A stretch of 64,000 nucleotides of DNA, from NCBI GenBank assembly GCA_032690845.1, contig CM064417.1:15468501-15532500 (forward strand), given 5' to 3'. This stretch comes from Eleusine coracana subsp. coracana. Lineage: Eukaryota; Streptophyta; Magnoliopsida; Poales; Poaceae. This document shows positions 1 to 11,549 of this stretch, one piece after another. Position 1 is the stretch's first letter, and every line of letters starts with the position of its first letter. Both the position numbers and the translations under genes were made by a program. The notes under the pieces were generated by a model. That model saw nothing but the letters and a program-made list of their open reading frames with translations, had not been told where the DNA came from and did no database searches.

Positions 1-228
1 TTGCTCTTCCCGCTGCAACTGGGCTGCATATTCCTCATCGGTCTCATCTAGCTCTTCTTCTTGAGCACCTGCAGCACCTTGTGCCTTCAATGCTTTCACA
101 ACTTCAGCAACCATGCTTGCTTAGATAGTAGTCATGTTCTCATTGAGTTGTGCATTGAAGTCTTGCACTAGCTTTCGTAGTTGCTCTTGTGTGACATAGC
201 TCGGTTGATCTCCTTCTCCCCCTGCCAT
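1..228 (-). pseudogene. Ty3/gypsy gag N-terminus, cut by window edge
   Basis: The minus-strand frame opens with ATG at 226-228 (MAGGEGDQPS) and is acidic and rich in Q and E. Gag forms the virus-like particle core. Codon 36 is a TAA stop (plus-strand tta at 121-123), after which the same frame stays open to the window edge, so this copy is defective. It lies downstream, in the minus sense, of an LTR-like stretch (about 1480-2480), the expected place for gag after a 5' LTR and leader. The lineage is inferred from the neighbouring pol end. No primer-binding site was recognised upstream. Confidence 0.5.
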
Positions 229-2488
229 GGTTAGTTGGTAAAACAAAAAGACTAATTCAAGTTATGTGGTTGTTTGAAAATCACTCAATCTCACCTTCCC
301 TTACCACTGAAGTTCTTATGAATCCTTGCTGAAATTGCAAGCTGCAAACAAACCTTGGTGGTAGTCGGCACAATAAAGGTGATATATCAAGTGAAATCAA
401 AGTCACAGTGCATCCTAAACATAGGCTTATTTGTGGATCTTGGAGGGTTATTTATGTGGGATGAAAATTGAAACTTCAAGCTATTGTCAAGTTAATTAAC
501 AATCCAACCAACATAGCAAAGTCGAGTTGCTGAACTGAAAACAAATGAAATGGAAAATGTGTTTAGCAACTCACACACAAAGATGGTAGAACTTGTCGCA
601 GCCAAGGAAATGAGCTGAACTGAATATTTAACTCAAGAACCAAAGCTCAATGCTACACAAGTTACGAAGAGATGCTAGCTGATTGCTCACATAAATAGAA
701 GGGCTACAAGATTTGCACCAATGATGACCCTATATGAAACTGAAGCAATAACAAGCAAGTCAATCAATGTGGTGATCTCAGCACTTGTTCTTTTTCTTTT
801 AGTTTTCGTTTAGTTTTCTTTTCTTTTTTTTTTCTTTCACTCTTCTTTGCTCTCTTTTTTTTTTTGCTACTGAAATCAGCACATCAGATTGTATACAACA
901 ATGAAGAATTGGTGTTCAAACAAAACTTTAGTTTCAACAAGGTGCAAAGCCCTTAAGCAACACCTACAATTAGTCTCAATAGGTTCAAAGTTTCCACAAA
1001 GGATGATATGGTGTACTACTGATATGTACTACACTTGGTGTACACAAAGGATGAGCAGATACACAAGATTTTAGCTTCAGCACAGTCTGAAATTTCAATA
1101 GCAGTAGTAACTAAAACTTTTCATGCTCAAATAAATATTTAATTTTATGATTCATAAATTGAGCATCTAATATTATGATAGTACTTCAAATAAGCTTTCC
1201 AACAAGCTCAACAACACCAAAAATAGATTTCGGATGCAAAAGTTATGCTTGTTTTGGTGTATGGTGATCAAACTTCAAATCTGAGCAGAAAAACATTTTG
1301 GGATGAAACTTGACCTGAACAACAACACAAAAACGAAGGTAAAAACACAAATATTGATGGTTAACTATTGGGGAAAACAAATCAGAGGCGGAATACGATG
1401 GAAAACACAAAGATTCAGCAACCAAACTCGATCTATTGGACTGAAACTTAACAAAACTCACTGAAATTTCAGATCGGGTATTGGGTAGTGGAAATTTTTG
1501 GTATTTTCAGTTTAGGACAGTAAACAAAGGAGAATACAAAGGGTAAAGATCCTACTGACAAAACCGTAACTCTGAATGCTAAGATGATGCGGGGGCTTGC
1601 CCGATCTTCTAGTCGTAGGACCTAAGGATAACTGACTCGTGAAACCTGACGAAACTTGACTACAACTGCTAGAACAGCCATCTGTGACAGAGATTTCGCC
1701 CAACAAAATGCTTTGGTTGATGCCTAACCTGAACCATGCAAAGGAGAGGCGATGCTCTTGCAAATCACAAGGAAACACAAGAACATGTGGTAAAGAAAAC
1801 TCCCAATCCTCAAGGGGACAACTATGGCACAAACCCTAAGGATAAGAACAATATGCTTCTCTATTTTTCTATGTTCAATTCATGGTTAGGGTTTCTACCA
1901 GGTGTACAATGGTTATTTATACTAGGAACACCCCTCCTAGCTGGGCCAAATCGAAATTACATGGGCCTGAAATGAAACAGGCAAAACAAAGTTGCATAGG
2001 AAAGAAAAAGAGAAACACAACGTTCAGATCGGACAAGTCTAAACTAGTAAAAAGGAACACTCTCTACAAAAAGTAACATGCCCTGAATAAAAGCAACACG
2101 GCGTTCATATCGGACAAGTCCGAATTGAGAAAAGGAACACTCCCAATGAAAAGTAACATGCCCTGAGAAAAAGCAACACGGTGTTCAGATCGGACAAGTT
2201 TGAACTGAGAAAAGGAACACTTCTGGAGTAAAAGTAACACACCCTGAAAATCAACACGCCCTGAGACAAAATGATTCTGGAGCAGTCTTCACTAAAACAG
2301 GCATAACACTCTCTCTTGAGAGATCCAATGGATGCGTCGTTTGTTGCATATGAAAGTAGACTCCTAGATCTTTCCATCCATGTATAATACTTTGGGTGGT
2401 ACCTCTCAGAATGATATAGAATTCATCATGAAGTTGAAGTACAGAATCTGGGCATTATCACATTGACTTCAACGTGCTCTCTTTGGCA
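229..2488 (-). mobile_element. LTR plus leader of a Tekay-like Ty3/gypsy remnant
   Basis: Non-coding stretch between a pol end (2489-2655) and a gag start (228), both on the minus strand. It contains a minus-strand TATA-like box (AGTATAAATAACC, plus positions 1911-1923), a three-copy tandem repeat (2001-2241) and a pyrimidine-rich tract at 795-865. This fits an LTR (about 1480-2480) followed by a leader. Exact LTR ends could not be set because no second copy is in the window. The short ORFs here look like chance. Confidence 0.45.
2001..2241 (-). repeat. Tandem repeat, 3 copies of about 80 bp, in the LTR
   Basis: The word GTTCAGATCGGACAAG (with small changes) starts at 2021, 2102 and 2182, a spacing of 80-81 bp. 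Each copy also contains AAAAGGAACACT and AAAAGTAACA. The copies lie upstream (minus sense) of the TATA-like box at 1911-1923, so they are in the probable U3 region, where repeats often act as promoter elements. That role is inferred. Confidence 0.8.
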
Positions 2489-2655
2489 TCAAGCGACCAC
2501 CATGTCTTGGACCTGTGCTTCAAACCTCATGACAATTAATGCACCTCCATTAGGTAGTATATGACTCTTATGAGATGCATGCTCATAATCATTAAGAAAA
2601 AGATTCACCTTATGTTGTAATTTCTTTGCTTTGGCTCGAGTTATTGGTCTCTCAT
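2489..2655 (-). pseudogene. C-terminal end of Ty3/gypsy pol (Tekay-like)
   Basis: The minus-strand frame reads YERPITRAKAKKLQHKVN and ends at the stop in 2489-2491. The PITRA(K/R)AKKL signature is typical of the extreme C-terminus of plant Tekay-type chromovirus polyproteins, after the integrase. The frame is broken at 2660 by the Athila LTR and resumes in frame at 11486 beyond the Athila element, across the AGGTG target duplication. The rest of pol is missing. Confidence 0.6.
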
Positions 2656-2660
2656 AGGTG

Positions 2661-4226
2661 TGTTGGTATTTCTTACGATCACAGATAAATCCACACGTGC
2701 ACGGATACTGATGTAGCACTTCACTAGGAGTATTCTAGGTTATCGAATCACAGGGAATGTGTGTGTCTAATCTTCTATCCTAATTCATCCAAGGACAACA
2801 AGAATTTAGTAGGCAGAGGGTAGAGAGAATTCCTATGGTAAAAGATCCTGAAATAAGATAGGTTCAGTCTATTATTGTTTACTTCGGGCACCGGCTTACC
2901 CCTGCATCCACCGGCGACTCCGGCCAATAGCTCTATGATGTATCCGAACGTGGAGGATTACTAAGGCCGGATAGGGCTGTCACCACCTACCGACTACCTC
3001 TACAAACTGTGGGGCACGCGGCAAACAAAGGTAACCTCTAGCCTAGACACCACGTCTATGCTATTAATTACTATCAAAATCTCGATGTCACGCTTATAGA
3101 AGACAATGATACTCTAACTAAATAGAGCGATGATCCCGTAAGCAACTAAGGAAAGAACTTACTTAAAAAGAAAACTTAATACCAAAGGAAGATCATGAAT
3201 ACTTACTAAGAAAAGAAAGCATCCATCGAGGTACAAGCGTGGGGAAGGCGGCGACAAGCCCGGACCTTCTCCTAACTCTCCCTCACTCTCTCCCTATTTT
3301 CTAGGCACTTTGGCAGTGCTAAAGCCTTTGGAGTGGAGCTCTAAATCTTCTTCTTGTTCTCAAATAAGAGGGAGAGGGGCTCTATTTATAGTGGGAGGTG
3401 ACTTGGGGGAGTGGAGAAGCCTTCCAAAGAATAAGGGAATATTCCTTGGACTATTCCTCATTCTTAGAGCAACTCCAACCCTTCCCCTTTCCTATCACCT
3501 AAACACAAAAATCTGTCATATAGGAAATGGGGATGGAAAAGACTTCTTTATCAGTTTTCCTTTCTTATCAACCTTGGTTAGGTGATCACCTAAATCCAGT
3601 CCACCATCCCCACTATAGAGGGGATCACCTATCCCTCACCTAAATGGTGGACCCTACCCTTTTAGGTGATGGAATAGGTGAATTGTTACAACACCAACAC
3701 CTATAATTCAAAAAGTGGGTTGAAAGGATCCCCTTTAACCTCTTTTAGGTGATGAGATTAGGATAAGGGTTGGAGTTACTCTTAGGGGCCAAGTAATAGG
3801 CTTTCCCACTCAGCCAAGCAACCTGAACCGTCATTCTCTTCCCCTCCCGCGCGTGCAGATGTCATGCTGATGTCAGCGTCGGTTCAGCCCAAACACCTGA
3901 TCTTCTGTGTTTCATAACTCTCACATCCGAAGTTCGATTTAGCCAAGTTATATATGACTTTCGATCGTCTCGACGAGAGCTTCAACATGGTGAGGTCTAA
4001 TGTATTATTTGACAACTTATTACTTCATTTTTATGGGCTTTTATTATTTCTCCTCTTGTAACTCTGATATTTCCTTGAATTTGTTAATAAATCACCTGCA
4101 TACAAATATTTACCAACACTTGTGGAAATAGTTAGTAATAAACTCCTATAACTATATTGGTTATTCCTTTTATATTATTTATGCAAGGATTTGATGATCA
4201 GATTTAGCATTTAAAGACCATCAACA
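2661..4226 (-). repeat. Athila 3' LTR (1566 bp, carries a MITE)
   Basis: Matches 10232-11480 along its length. It begins TGTTGG and ends CAACA in plus orientation. Its extra length relative to the partner is explained by a 315-bp MITE at 3467-3781. In the minus sense this is the 3' LTR; the sequence just inside (4227-4240) is moderately purine-rich on the minus strand and could be the polypurine tract. Confidence 0.9.
3467..3781. mobile_element. PIF/Harbinger (Tourist-like) MITE in the Athila LTR
   Basis: 315 bp bounded by 15-bp terminal inverted repeats, GAGCAACTCCAACCC and GGGTTGGAGTTACTC, with one mismatch. It is flanked by the 3-bp duplication TTA (3464-3466 and 3782-3784). The partner LTR has the empty site, with TTA immediately followed by GGGGCC. 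TTA target sites and GAGCA-CTCCAAC ends are typical of grass PIF/Harbinger MITEs. It has no coding capacity. Confidence 0.9.
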
Positions 4227-5708
4227 AACTTCCCTACACTTAGCCTTTGCTCATCCTCGAGGAGAGGTGTAAGACTAAGGTGGGTCATAACTTCAGTTGG
4301 TGTGATGCTAGCATGCAAATTATCCCATGTCATACCTGTACCCATGAACTTTTCAAGTATTTATCATGTTACCTTGGGTGGTTGAAGAATGGAACGGTAT
4401 TGACTCCAATCATCTTCACTCGTTCTGCTATGTAGCTTGGTTTTTGAAAAGATTTTCAAAACAAATCATAGCTGTACTCCTCAAATGATTCTCTCAAATC
4501 GCTCAATGTATATGGTTCCTCACTAGGGCATTGCCTCTTTTCATCCTACTTCTAAATATGGCTTTATTTGGAGCTCAAGGTAGGGGAAAAAGAGAGGCAT
4601 AGTTGTGTCTCATATATCACTAAGTCAAAAACCGGATCCATGGAGAACAATTCATGAACTTTTGATCAAGCATGTGCACATGTGGATATGTGGATGGAAA
4701 ATGACTGAATGTGAATACTCCCTTTTTTTAAGATGCTCCCTCCCTTCTATTGAATAGGCATTTGAGAACATGGGCTAATTCTTTCTCTATCTTTTTTTTT
4801 CTTTTCTTCCTTTTTTTCACTTTTTTTAATCATGAATACCCCATGTCTCTTTTACAAGGATATTTAGAGAGGGAGTTCATCAGAATATGATGGAGTACTT
4901 TATTTAATGGATGGATGATGACATGGAAGTGCTATCTTCCAGTGCAGAAGATTTAGCATATGGATGATGGATATGGTGGTGCTAACTTCCAGTGAAGAAG
5001 TATTAGCAAAGTGGTGTGCACATAATCTTGATCAAAAAGTCATAAAAAGTAACTCACAAGGGTCACAACAATTTGACAAAGTTCAACAAAACAACAAGTA
5101 GCATATGCATAAGGTTTTCAATGAGTTCATCATATGGCTTTGGTAGGAAGATATAATCATTGAGGAGTCAAGCTATTGATTTTAATTTTTGTAAGAAAAA
5201 ATCCCAAGAACATCAAGCGTAAGAGAAAGATTCATTTCATCAAACCATATATCATGCCTCAACTACTTAGGTGACATGCTTTCCTAAAGATGTAGTTCAG
5301 AAGCAACAAGTCTATGAACTAGGAATAAGGAGCATGCAAGCCAACCAAATAGAAGCATGAAATAAAATGAGGGTTCCACAAGGTTCATTTTAGTTTTCAA
5401 GTTAAATTTTTATGATTGATTCAAGAGAAAATAATTTTAACTTGCAAAACAGGGAGGTGAAGGGATTGAGTGCGCAAACCGTCATAGTGAAGAGGGTGGA
5501 AGCTGCCATGTGCCTGGCCGCCATGCTCTTTCTCATGATGTTGACCTCTTTTGTTTGCGTGTTGAAAAGCCTTCCTCACACTTGTTCTTGTACTTGGCTG
5601 TTTTTTATTCAAAACAAACAAAAGATTGTGGAAACAAAAAGGACTCTACCGGGTCTAGGACCGGGAAATTTAAATTTATTTAAATGAAAAAAAACACAGA
5701 GAGGAATG
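4227..5708 (-). other. Athila region between pol and 3' LTR, no gene seen
   Basis: About 1.5 kb between the integrase stop and the 3' LTR. Some Athila elements carry an env-like ORF here, but I see no ORF above 91 codons with recognisable content. Two similar short stretches built on TAGCATATGGATGATGG and CTTCCAGTGAAGAAG-like words occur at about 4905-5005, suggesting a small imperfect duplication. Confidence 0.5.
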
Positions 5709-6860
5709 CTAGGGTAGAGCACTGAAATCAATTAAATTGATCACATCTACCTCCTTGCCTTGGTTGTCATTTGGCTCTAGTAAGACTTTTAAACGATGAC
5801 CATTTACCTTAAACTGGTTCCCTCCGTGATCTTGGAGTGTGATTGCTCCATGCGATGCAGCATTAATGACGGTGAATGGTCCTTCCCATTTACTCCGAAG
5901 CTTCCCATGGCTGAACAACTTGACTCTAGAGTTGAAGAGGAAGACCTTGTCGCCTGGCTTGAACTCCTTAGGCTTGATCGTTCGGTCGTGCCATATTTTG
6001 GTTCTATCCTTGTAGATCTTGGCACTATGATACACCTTCTCTCTCCATTCCTCTAACTCGGACAGCTGCATTTTTCTATGTCTCCCAGCCTCCTAAAGTC
6101 CATGTTCCATTTCTGGATGGCCAAATGTGCTCTATGTTCTAGCTCGACTGGTAGATGACATGTTTTTCCATATACGAGCTAGAAGGGAGACATACCAATT
6201 GGTGTTTTGTATGCTGTCCTATATGCCCAAAGTGCATCTGGTAGCTTCATCTTCCATCCACTACACATCTCATTCATGGTCTTCTACATGATGTTCTTAA
6301 TTTGTTTATTTGAAGTTTCTACCTGCCCGCTTGTTTGAGGGTGGTATGGAGTTGCAATGTTGTGCCTTACTTCAAGCTCTCTTAAGAAAGTTATGGAAGG
6401 TCTTATCAATGAAATGAGTCCCTCCATCACTTATCACCATCCGTGGTGTTCCAAAACGAGGAAAGATGATCTCGTGGAACATTCTCTGGGCATGCTTGGA
6501 GTCGGCAGCTCTGCATGGCATTGCTTCTACCCACTTGGATACATACTCAACGGCCACCAAGATGTACTCATAATCATAGGACTTTGGAAATGCTCCCGTG
6601 AAGTCAATGCCCCATACATCAAATAATTCCACTTGAAGGTTGTATGTTAGGGGCATTGTGTTGCGAGCAGTAATCCCTCCATGCTTCTGGCAATTCTGAC
6701 ATCTTCGGATGAATTCTTTTGTGTCTTCATGCTTTGTTGGCTAGAAGAATCCACTCTGCCAGATTTTTGCTTGGGTACGGAATACACCAAAGTGGCCTCC
6801 ATATGGAGATGCAAGGCATTTCTCGATTATCTGGGTGCCTTTGATTCTTGGGACACATCT
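5709..6860 (-). pseudogene. Athila integrase, broken
   Basis: The integrase inserts the element cDNA into the host genome. The core (about 6372-6656) shows DVWGIDFTGAFP, VEYVSKWVEA and the second catalytic Asp region VISDGGTHF. The C-terminal segment (5709-6071) has DRTIKPKEFKPGD and KWEGPFTV. A frame break lies between them (6072-6371), where the glutamate-containing part should be. The N-terminal zinc-binding part is only visible as scattered fragments up to about 6860. Confidence 0.8.
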
Positions 6861-6905
6861 CCTTAGCAACCCATCAGCACATACTCTATAGAGGTATGGG
6901 TTGTC

Positions 6906-7556
6906 CTACACGTGACGTCGACTCTCATAGATGAGCTTCTTCTTGTTCTCCCCTTGTGGTACATACCTTGTAACAATGAAATTCACAATGTCTGCATACC
7001 AGGGGTTGGAGTCTGTCACTTGCAGTAGCATGTCGTCGCGGAGGAAGTCATTTATCATAATTTCCTGCATGTTAGTCACTTGCATACACGACAAATGATC
7101 CGCAACAGAATTCTCTACTCCTTTCTTATCTCTAATTTCAAGGTCAAATTCTTGAAGTAGAAGAATCCATCTAATTAGCCTTGGTTTAGCATCTTTCTTA
7201 GTGAGCAGGTATTTTAAAGCAGCATGATCAGTGTGAACGATAACCTTTGCTCCTACTAAGTATGACCTAAACTTATCGATAGCAAAAACAACGGCAAGGA
7301 GCTCTGTTTCTGTAGTGGCATAATTAAGTTGTGCTCCTGTCAAGGTCTTGCTAGCGTAGGCTATGACGTGATGCTTCTTATCTTTGGTTTGGCCAAGAAC
7401 AGCCCCAACAGCATAGTCACTAGCATCACACAAGATTTTGAAAGGCAGCGTCCAATCAGGGGGTTGAATGATTGGAGCTGAGATGAGTGCCTTCTTAAGG
7501 ATATTAAAGGAATGTAGGCACTCATCATCGAAATCAAAGGGAGCATCCTTAGCCAA
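6906..7556 (-). pseudogene. Athila RNase H domain and linker
   Basis: A 216-codon open minus-strand stretch following the RT. PFKILCDASDYAVGAVLGQ carries the first catalytic Asp, ATTETELLAVVFAIDKF the Glu and VIVHTDHAALKYL the third acidic position, followed by the connection region EIRDKKGVENSVADHLS. It degrades the RNA strand during reverse transcription. The domain looks complete, but the frame is separated from RT and IN by breaks. Confidence 0.85.
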
Positions 7557-7560
7557 AAGA

Positions 7561-8337
7561 CTAGTGAGGGCTCTGGCGATCTGGGAAAAGTCCTAAGAAA
7601 CTACGGATCCCCTTAACATTAATCGGAGGTGGAAGCCTTTCTATGACCTCAATCTTAGCTCTATCCATCTCAATACCTCTCTCGGACACAAGGTGTCCTA
7701 AACCGATGCCCTCTCGGACCATAAAGTGGCACTTTTCCCAATTAAGTACCAAGTCCTTTTCCTGGTATCTTTGTATGACCCTATCTAGGTTCTCAAGACA
7801 ATGATCAAAAGTTTTCCCATAAACAGAGAAATCATCCATGAAGACTTCCATGATTTCTTCAATCATGTCAGAGAATATAGACATCGTGCACCTTTAGAAT
7901 GAAGCGGGTGCATTACACAACCGGAATGACATTCTTCGGTAGGCATAGGTTCCGTAAGGGCTTGTGCAGGTAGTCTTACTTTGATCATCGGGATGGATGA
8001 GAATTTGATGCTAACCGGAGTACCCATCAAGGAAACAAAAGAAGGAATGATTGGCAAGCCTCTCCAACATTTCATCAATGAAGGGCAGCAGGAAATGATC
8101 CTTTTTCATTGCCTTGTTGAGCCGCCGATAGTCGATGCACATCCTCCATCTCGTGACGGTGCGTTGAGGGATCAACTCATTTCTATCGTTTCTAACGACC
8201 GTCTTGCCTCCCTTCTTAGGCACTACTTGCACAGGGCAAACCCACTCACTATAAGGAACGGGATAAATTATCCCGACGTGCAAAAGTTTCAAGACCTCCT
8301 TCTTAACAAACTCCCTTATTGCATTATTTAGCCTCCT
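7561..8337 (-). pseudogene. Athila reverse transcriptase, frameshifted
   Basis: Fingers and palm parts are spread over frames at 8011-8292 (VVPKKGGKTVV, RMCIDYRRLNKA, FCFLDGYSG) and 7561-7884 (FMDDFSVYG in place of YMDD, then GHLVSERGIEMD). The FMDD variant is usual for Athila. At least one frame change between about 7860 and 8010 interrupts the domain, so no full-length enzyme can be made. Confidence 0.85.
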
Positions 8338-9000
8338 CTAAGGCTCCCTAGAAGGTGTGCTATCAGGAACAATGGGAATGCGATGGGTGCAAAGAGCGGG
8401 ACTAATTCCCTTAAGGTCTTGGAGTGAGTAGCCTAGGACAGAATGATGCTTTTCTAGGATGGCTAAAAGTTTAGCAGCTTCTTCCTCAGATAGCATGTCA
8501 CTTATGATAACAGGGGCTTCCATGTCACCATTTAGGAAAGCATAGCGTAGGCCAGAAGGCAAGGGCTTAAGCTCAATCGGAGGTCGTGATGGTGATTCCT
8601 CAATTGGTAGCTCAATTGTCTCCTGAAACTCAACCTCCTCTTGGATAAACTCTTTAGCATCTCTTTCTAGAAGGGGTTCATGAGAATCAAGTGGGAGAAT
8701 AGCTATTACTTCCTCGATTGGCTCTTCCACGGGGGAAGGTTCTGGTAGGAAGTTCCTCGATCGGGAGATTGGGACAGAAAACTTTTTCCCCCTGAGTTTT
8801 ACGCCGAGATTTCCAAACGTCGGTACATCCATGAGTAATTTCTCAATGGGATGTCCGATTAAGACATCAAAATCCTAAATGTCAAAGACATGGAAGTCTA
8901 GGACAGCCTTGATGTTTGCGTGCCTTACAGTCACATCTTGCAAAATCCCGCATCCTTCTAAAATAGAGCCAAAGGGCTCTTGAAGGATTTACTAGTCGGT
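8338..9000 (-). pseudogene. Athila protease to RT linker
   Basis: The minus-strand frame 8338-8832 begins just after the protease and contains the acidic linker (EPIEEVIAILPLDSHEPLLERD) and the pre-RT motif HHSVLGYSLQDLKGISP, conserved before RT in Athila and other gypsy elements. The protease itself (about 8830-9080) is degraded; I could not see an intact D-S/T-G site. Confidence 0.65.
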
Positions 9001-9097
9001 GCCAATGGCGTATCGCCCAAAATGTCAAGTGCAAAGGCACTAGAAACTATGTTGGCACCAACAGTGGGATTATAAAGAACTTACACCATGACTCCTA

Positions 9098-10127
9098 ATG
9101 TCGCATCGAATGGTTGAAGAGAGAGAGAGAGAGCAAATTCGAATTACTTCAAAGGATAGCTTAATTTCTCGCAACCATTCGTTGCTCATAACTGAAGTTA
9201 ACTCCTTCACCATCTCTTGGAGGAATGCCTCTTCAAGTGGCTCAGGAGGAGAGACGGGAGTCGGGGGTTTCTTTTGGCAACAATACTTTGAGGTGTTTCC
9301 ACAATCTTCAAAAAGCTATTCCTCAAAGTCAAATGGGAATTCTGAGGGTTGAATTTCTTCTTCCCTAGGTGTTCCCGGTTTGGGTGAGGGCTCAATGGTC
9401 GAATCTTGGGGTATGAAAGGAATGGGTTTGGATTCAGCTATTAAGTGTTCCTCATGGCTCGACTTGGCTTCCTCCTGGAGGGGTTCGGCATGATCAGAAA
9501 GGAAGGAAGTGTCTATAATACGGTCTAGGATTTCTCTTCCTTCTGTCGTGGTCTTGTGGACGAACGATCCTCCGGCGGCAATGTCGAGGTATAGGGCAGC
9601 TTCCTTGTTCAAACCCTCATGAAAATGTTGTAGCAACATCGGGTCAGGAATGGCAAGGTTGGGTCCAGATTTGGATAGAAAATTAAGCCTAGCCAAGCTG
9701 CACCTAAAGACTCCTTCTTATTCTGGCGAAAATCGAGAATTTCCATACGAAGGGAGACAATATGGGACGTAGGGAAGAAAGCAAGACAAAATTTGTCTCA
9801 AAGTTCTTCCCAATCACCATTTACACTCCCGACAGTATGAGTGTACCATTGTTTCGCCCTCTCTATGAGGGAAAAGGGAAACAGTTTCCACTTTAGAGTT
9901 TCATGTGTCATGCCCTTTATAGAAAGGCATGCACACAGTTGCTCGAATTCCCGTAGGTGATGATATGGGTTTTCACTATCTAAGCCAGAAAAGTATTGCT
10001 CTCGAACCATGGCTATAAAGCCAGGGCGAAGTTCGTAGCCAGATGTACGAATTGGGTCAGTGGACGACGGTGGCTCAAAGAACTCACCTTTTAGAGCAGA
10101 AAAGGATTGGATAGTAGGTTGCTCCAT
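9098..10127 (-). pseudogene. Athila gag, broken
   Basis: The start is ATG at 10125-10127 (MEQPTIQSF). The capsid region FSGLDSENPYHHLREFEQLC and LKWKLFPFSLIERAKQWY runs to about 9798. A second block (9316-9696, PMLLQHFHEGLNKEAALYLD) is in another frame, so a break lies near 9700-9800. No CCHC zinc knuckle was recognised. An upstream in-frame extension to 10295 reads into the leader and LTR and is not likely coding. Confidence 0.85.
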
Positions 10128-10206
10128 TGTAGAAATGGAGAAAGAAATAAAGAAAGACTCAAAAGATACGAGGACGAACAAGGTTCGAAGATGATACAAC
10201 AATTGT

Positions 10207-10226
10207 TCCCCGGCAATGGCACAGAA
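10207..10226 (-). promoter_or_regulatory. Athila primer-binding site
   Basis: Minus-strand sequence next to the 5' LTR reads TGCCATTGCCGGGGAAC, close to the TGGCGCCGTTGCCGGGGAAC type primer site of many plant gypsy elements (tRNA-derived minus-strand primer). It is offset by several bases from the LTR end at 10232 and carries substitutions. Confidence 0.55.
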
Positions 10227-10231
10227 ATGCT

Positions 10232-11480
10232 TGTTGGTATTTCTTACGATCACAGATAAATCCGCAAGCGCATGGATACCGATGTAGCACTTCACCTAGG
10301 AGTATTCCTGGTTATCGAATCACAAGAAACGTGTCTGTCTAATCTTCTATCCAAACTCGTCCAAGGACAACAAGAATTTGCTAGGCAGAGGATAGAGAGA
10401 ATTCCTATGGTAAAAGATCCTGAAATAAGATAGGTTCAGTCTATAATTGCTTATTTCGGGCACCGGCTTACCCTTGCATCCACAGGCGACTTCGGCCAAC
10501 AGCTCTACGACGTACCCAAACATGGAGGATTACTAAGGCCGGATTGGGCTGTCACCACCTACCGACTACCTCTACAACCTGTGGGGGCACGCGGCAAATA
10601 AAGGTAACCTCTAGCCTAGACACCATGTCTATGCTATTAATTACTATCAAAGTCTCGACGTCACGCTTATAGAAGACTATGATACTCTAACTAAATAGAG
10701 CGATGATCTCGTAAGCAACTAAGGAAAGAACTTACTTAAAAAGAAAACTTAATACCAAAGGAAGATCATGAATACTTACTAAGAAAAGAAAGCATCCGCC
10801 AAGGTACAAGCATGGAGAAGGCGCCGACAAGCCCGGACCTTCTCCTAACTCTCCGTCATTCTCTTCCTAATTTCTAAGCGCTTTGGCAATGCTAAAACCT
10901 TTAGAGTGGAGTTCTAATCTTCTTCTTATTCTCAAATGAGAGGGAGAGGGGCTCTATTTATAGTGGGACGTGACTTGAGAGAGTGAAGAAGCCTTCCTAA
11001 GAATTAGAGAATATTCCTTGGACTATTCCTCCTCCTTAGGGGCCAAGTAAGGGGCTTCCCTACTCAGCCAAGCAACCTAAACCGTCATTCTCTTCCCCTC
11101 CCGCGTATGCTGACGTCATACTCACGTCAGCATCAGTTCAGCCCAAACACCTGATCTTTTGTGCTTCATAACTCTCACATCCGAAGTCTGATTTAGGCAA
11201 ATTATGTATGCGTTTCGATCGGCTCAACGAGAGCTTCAACATGGTGAGGTCTAATATATTATTTGACCACTTCTTACATTATGTTTAGGGGCTTTTACTA
11301 TTTCTCTTCTTGTAACTCTGATATTTCCTTGAATTTGTTAATAAATCACCTGCATACAAATATTCACCAACACTTGTAGAAATTATTAGTAATAAACTCC
11401 TATCACTATGTTGGTTATTCCTTTTATGTTATTTATGCAAGTATTTGATGATCAGATTTAGCATTTAAGGACCGTCAATA
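10232..11480 (-). repeat. Athila 5' LTR (1249 bp)
   Basis: Partner of 2661-4226 without the MITE. It starts TGTTGG in plus orientation and ends CAATA where the other LTR has CAACA, a single change in the terminal dinucleotide. TSD AGGTG follows directly at 11481-11485. In the minus sense it is upstream of gag. Confidence 0.9.
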
Positions 11481-11485
11481 AGGTG

Positions 11486-11517
11486 TAGTCATGAGGGATG
11501 TCCTCATCAGAAATTGT
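11486..11517 (-). pseudogene. Continuation of the split Tekay-like pol end
   Basis: Removing Athila (2661-11480) and one AGGTG copy restores a minus-strand frame running TISDEDIPHDYTYERPITRA through the junction. Upstream of 11517 the frame meets a stop, so the fragment is short or frameshifted. The EDIP stretch resembles the acidic linker before the PITRARAK motif in Tekay elements. Lineage assignment is tentative. Confidence 0.4.
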
Positions 11518-11549
11518 GAGCTAATATCTACACGAGTGTTGTCTATGTA

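Larger units (their letters stand above)
2661..11480 (-). mobile_element. Full-length Athila-type Ty3/gypsy LTR retrotransposon
   Basis: Direct LTRs at 2661-4226 and 10232-11480 are flanked by a perfect 5-bp target duplication AGGTG (2656-2660 and 11481-11485). The internal region carries gag, then PR-RT-RNaseH-IN on the minus strand, followed by about 1.5 kb with no recognisable gene. The FMDDFSVYG reverse-transcriptase box and gag start MEQPTIQSF fit the Athila lineage. All ORFs are broken, so the element is not autonomous now. It sits inside a Tekay-like remnant. Confidence 0.92.
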
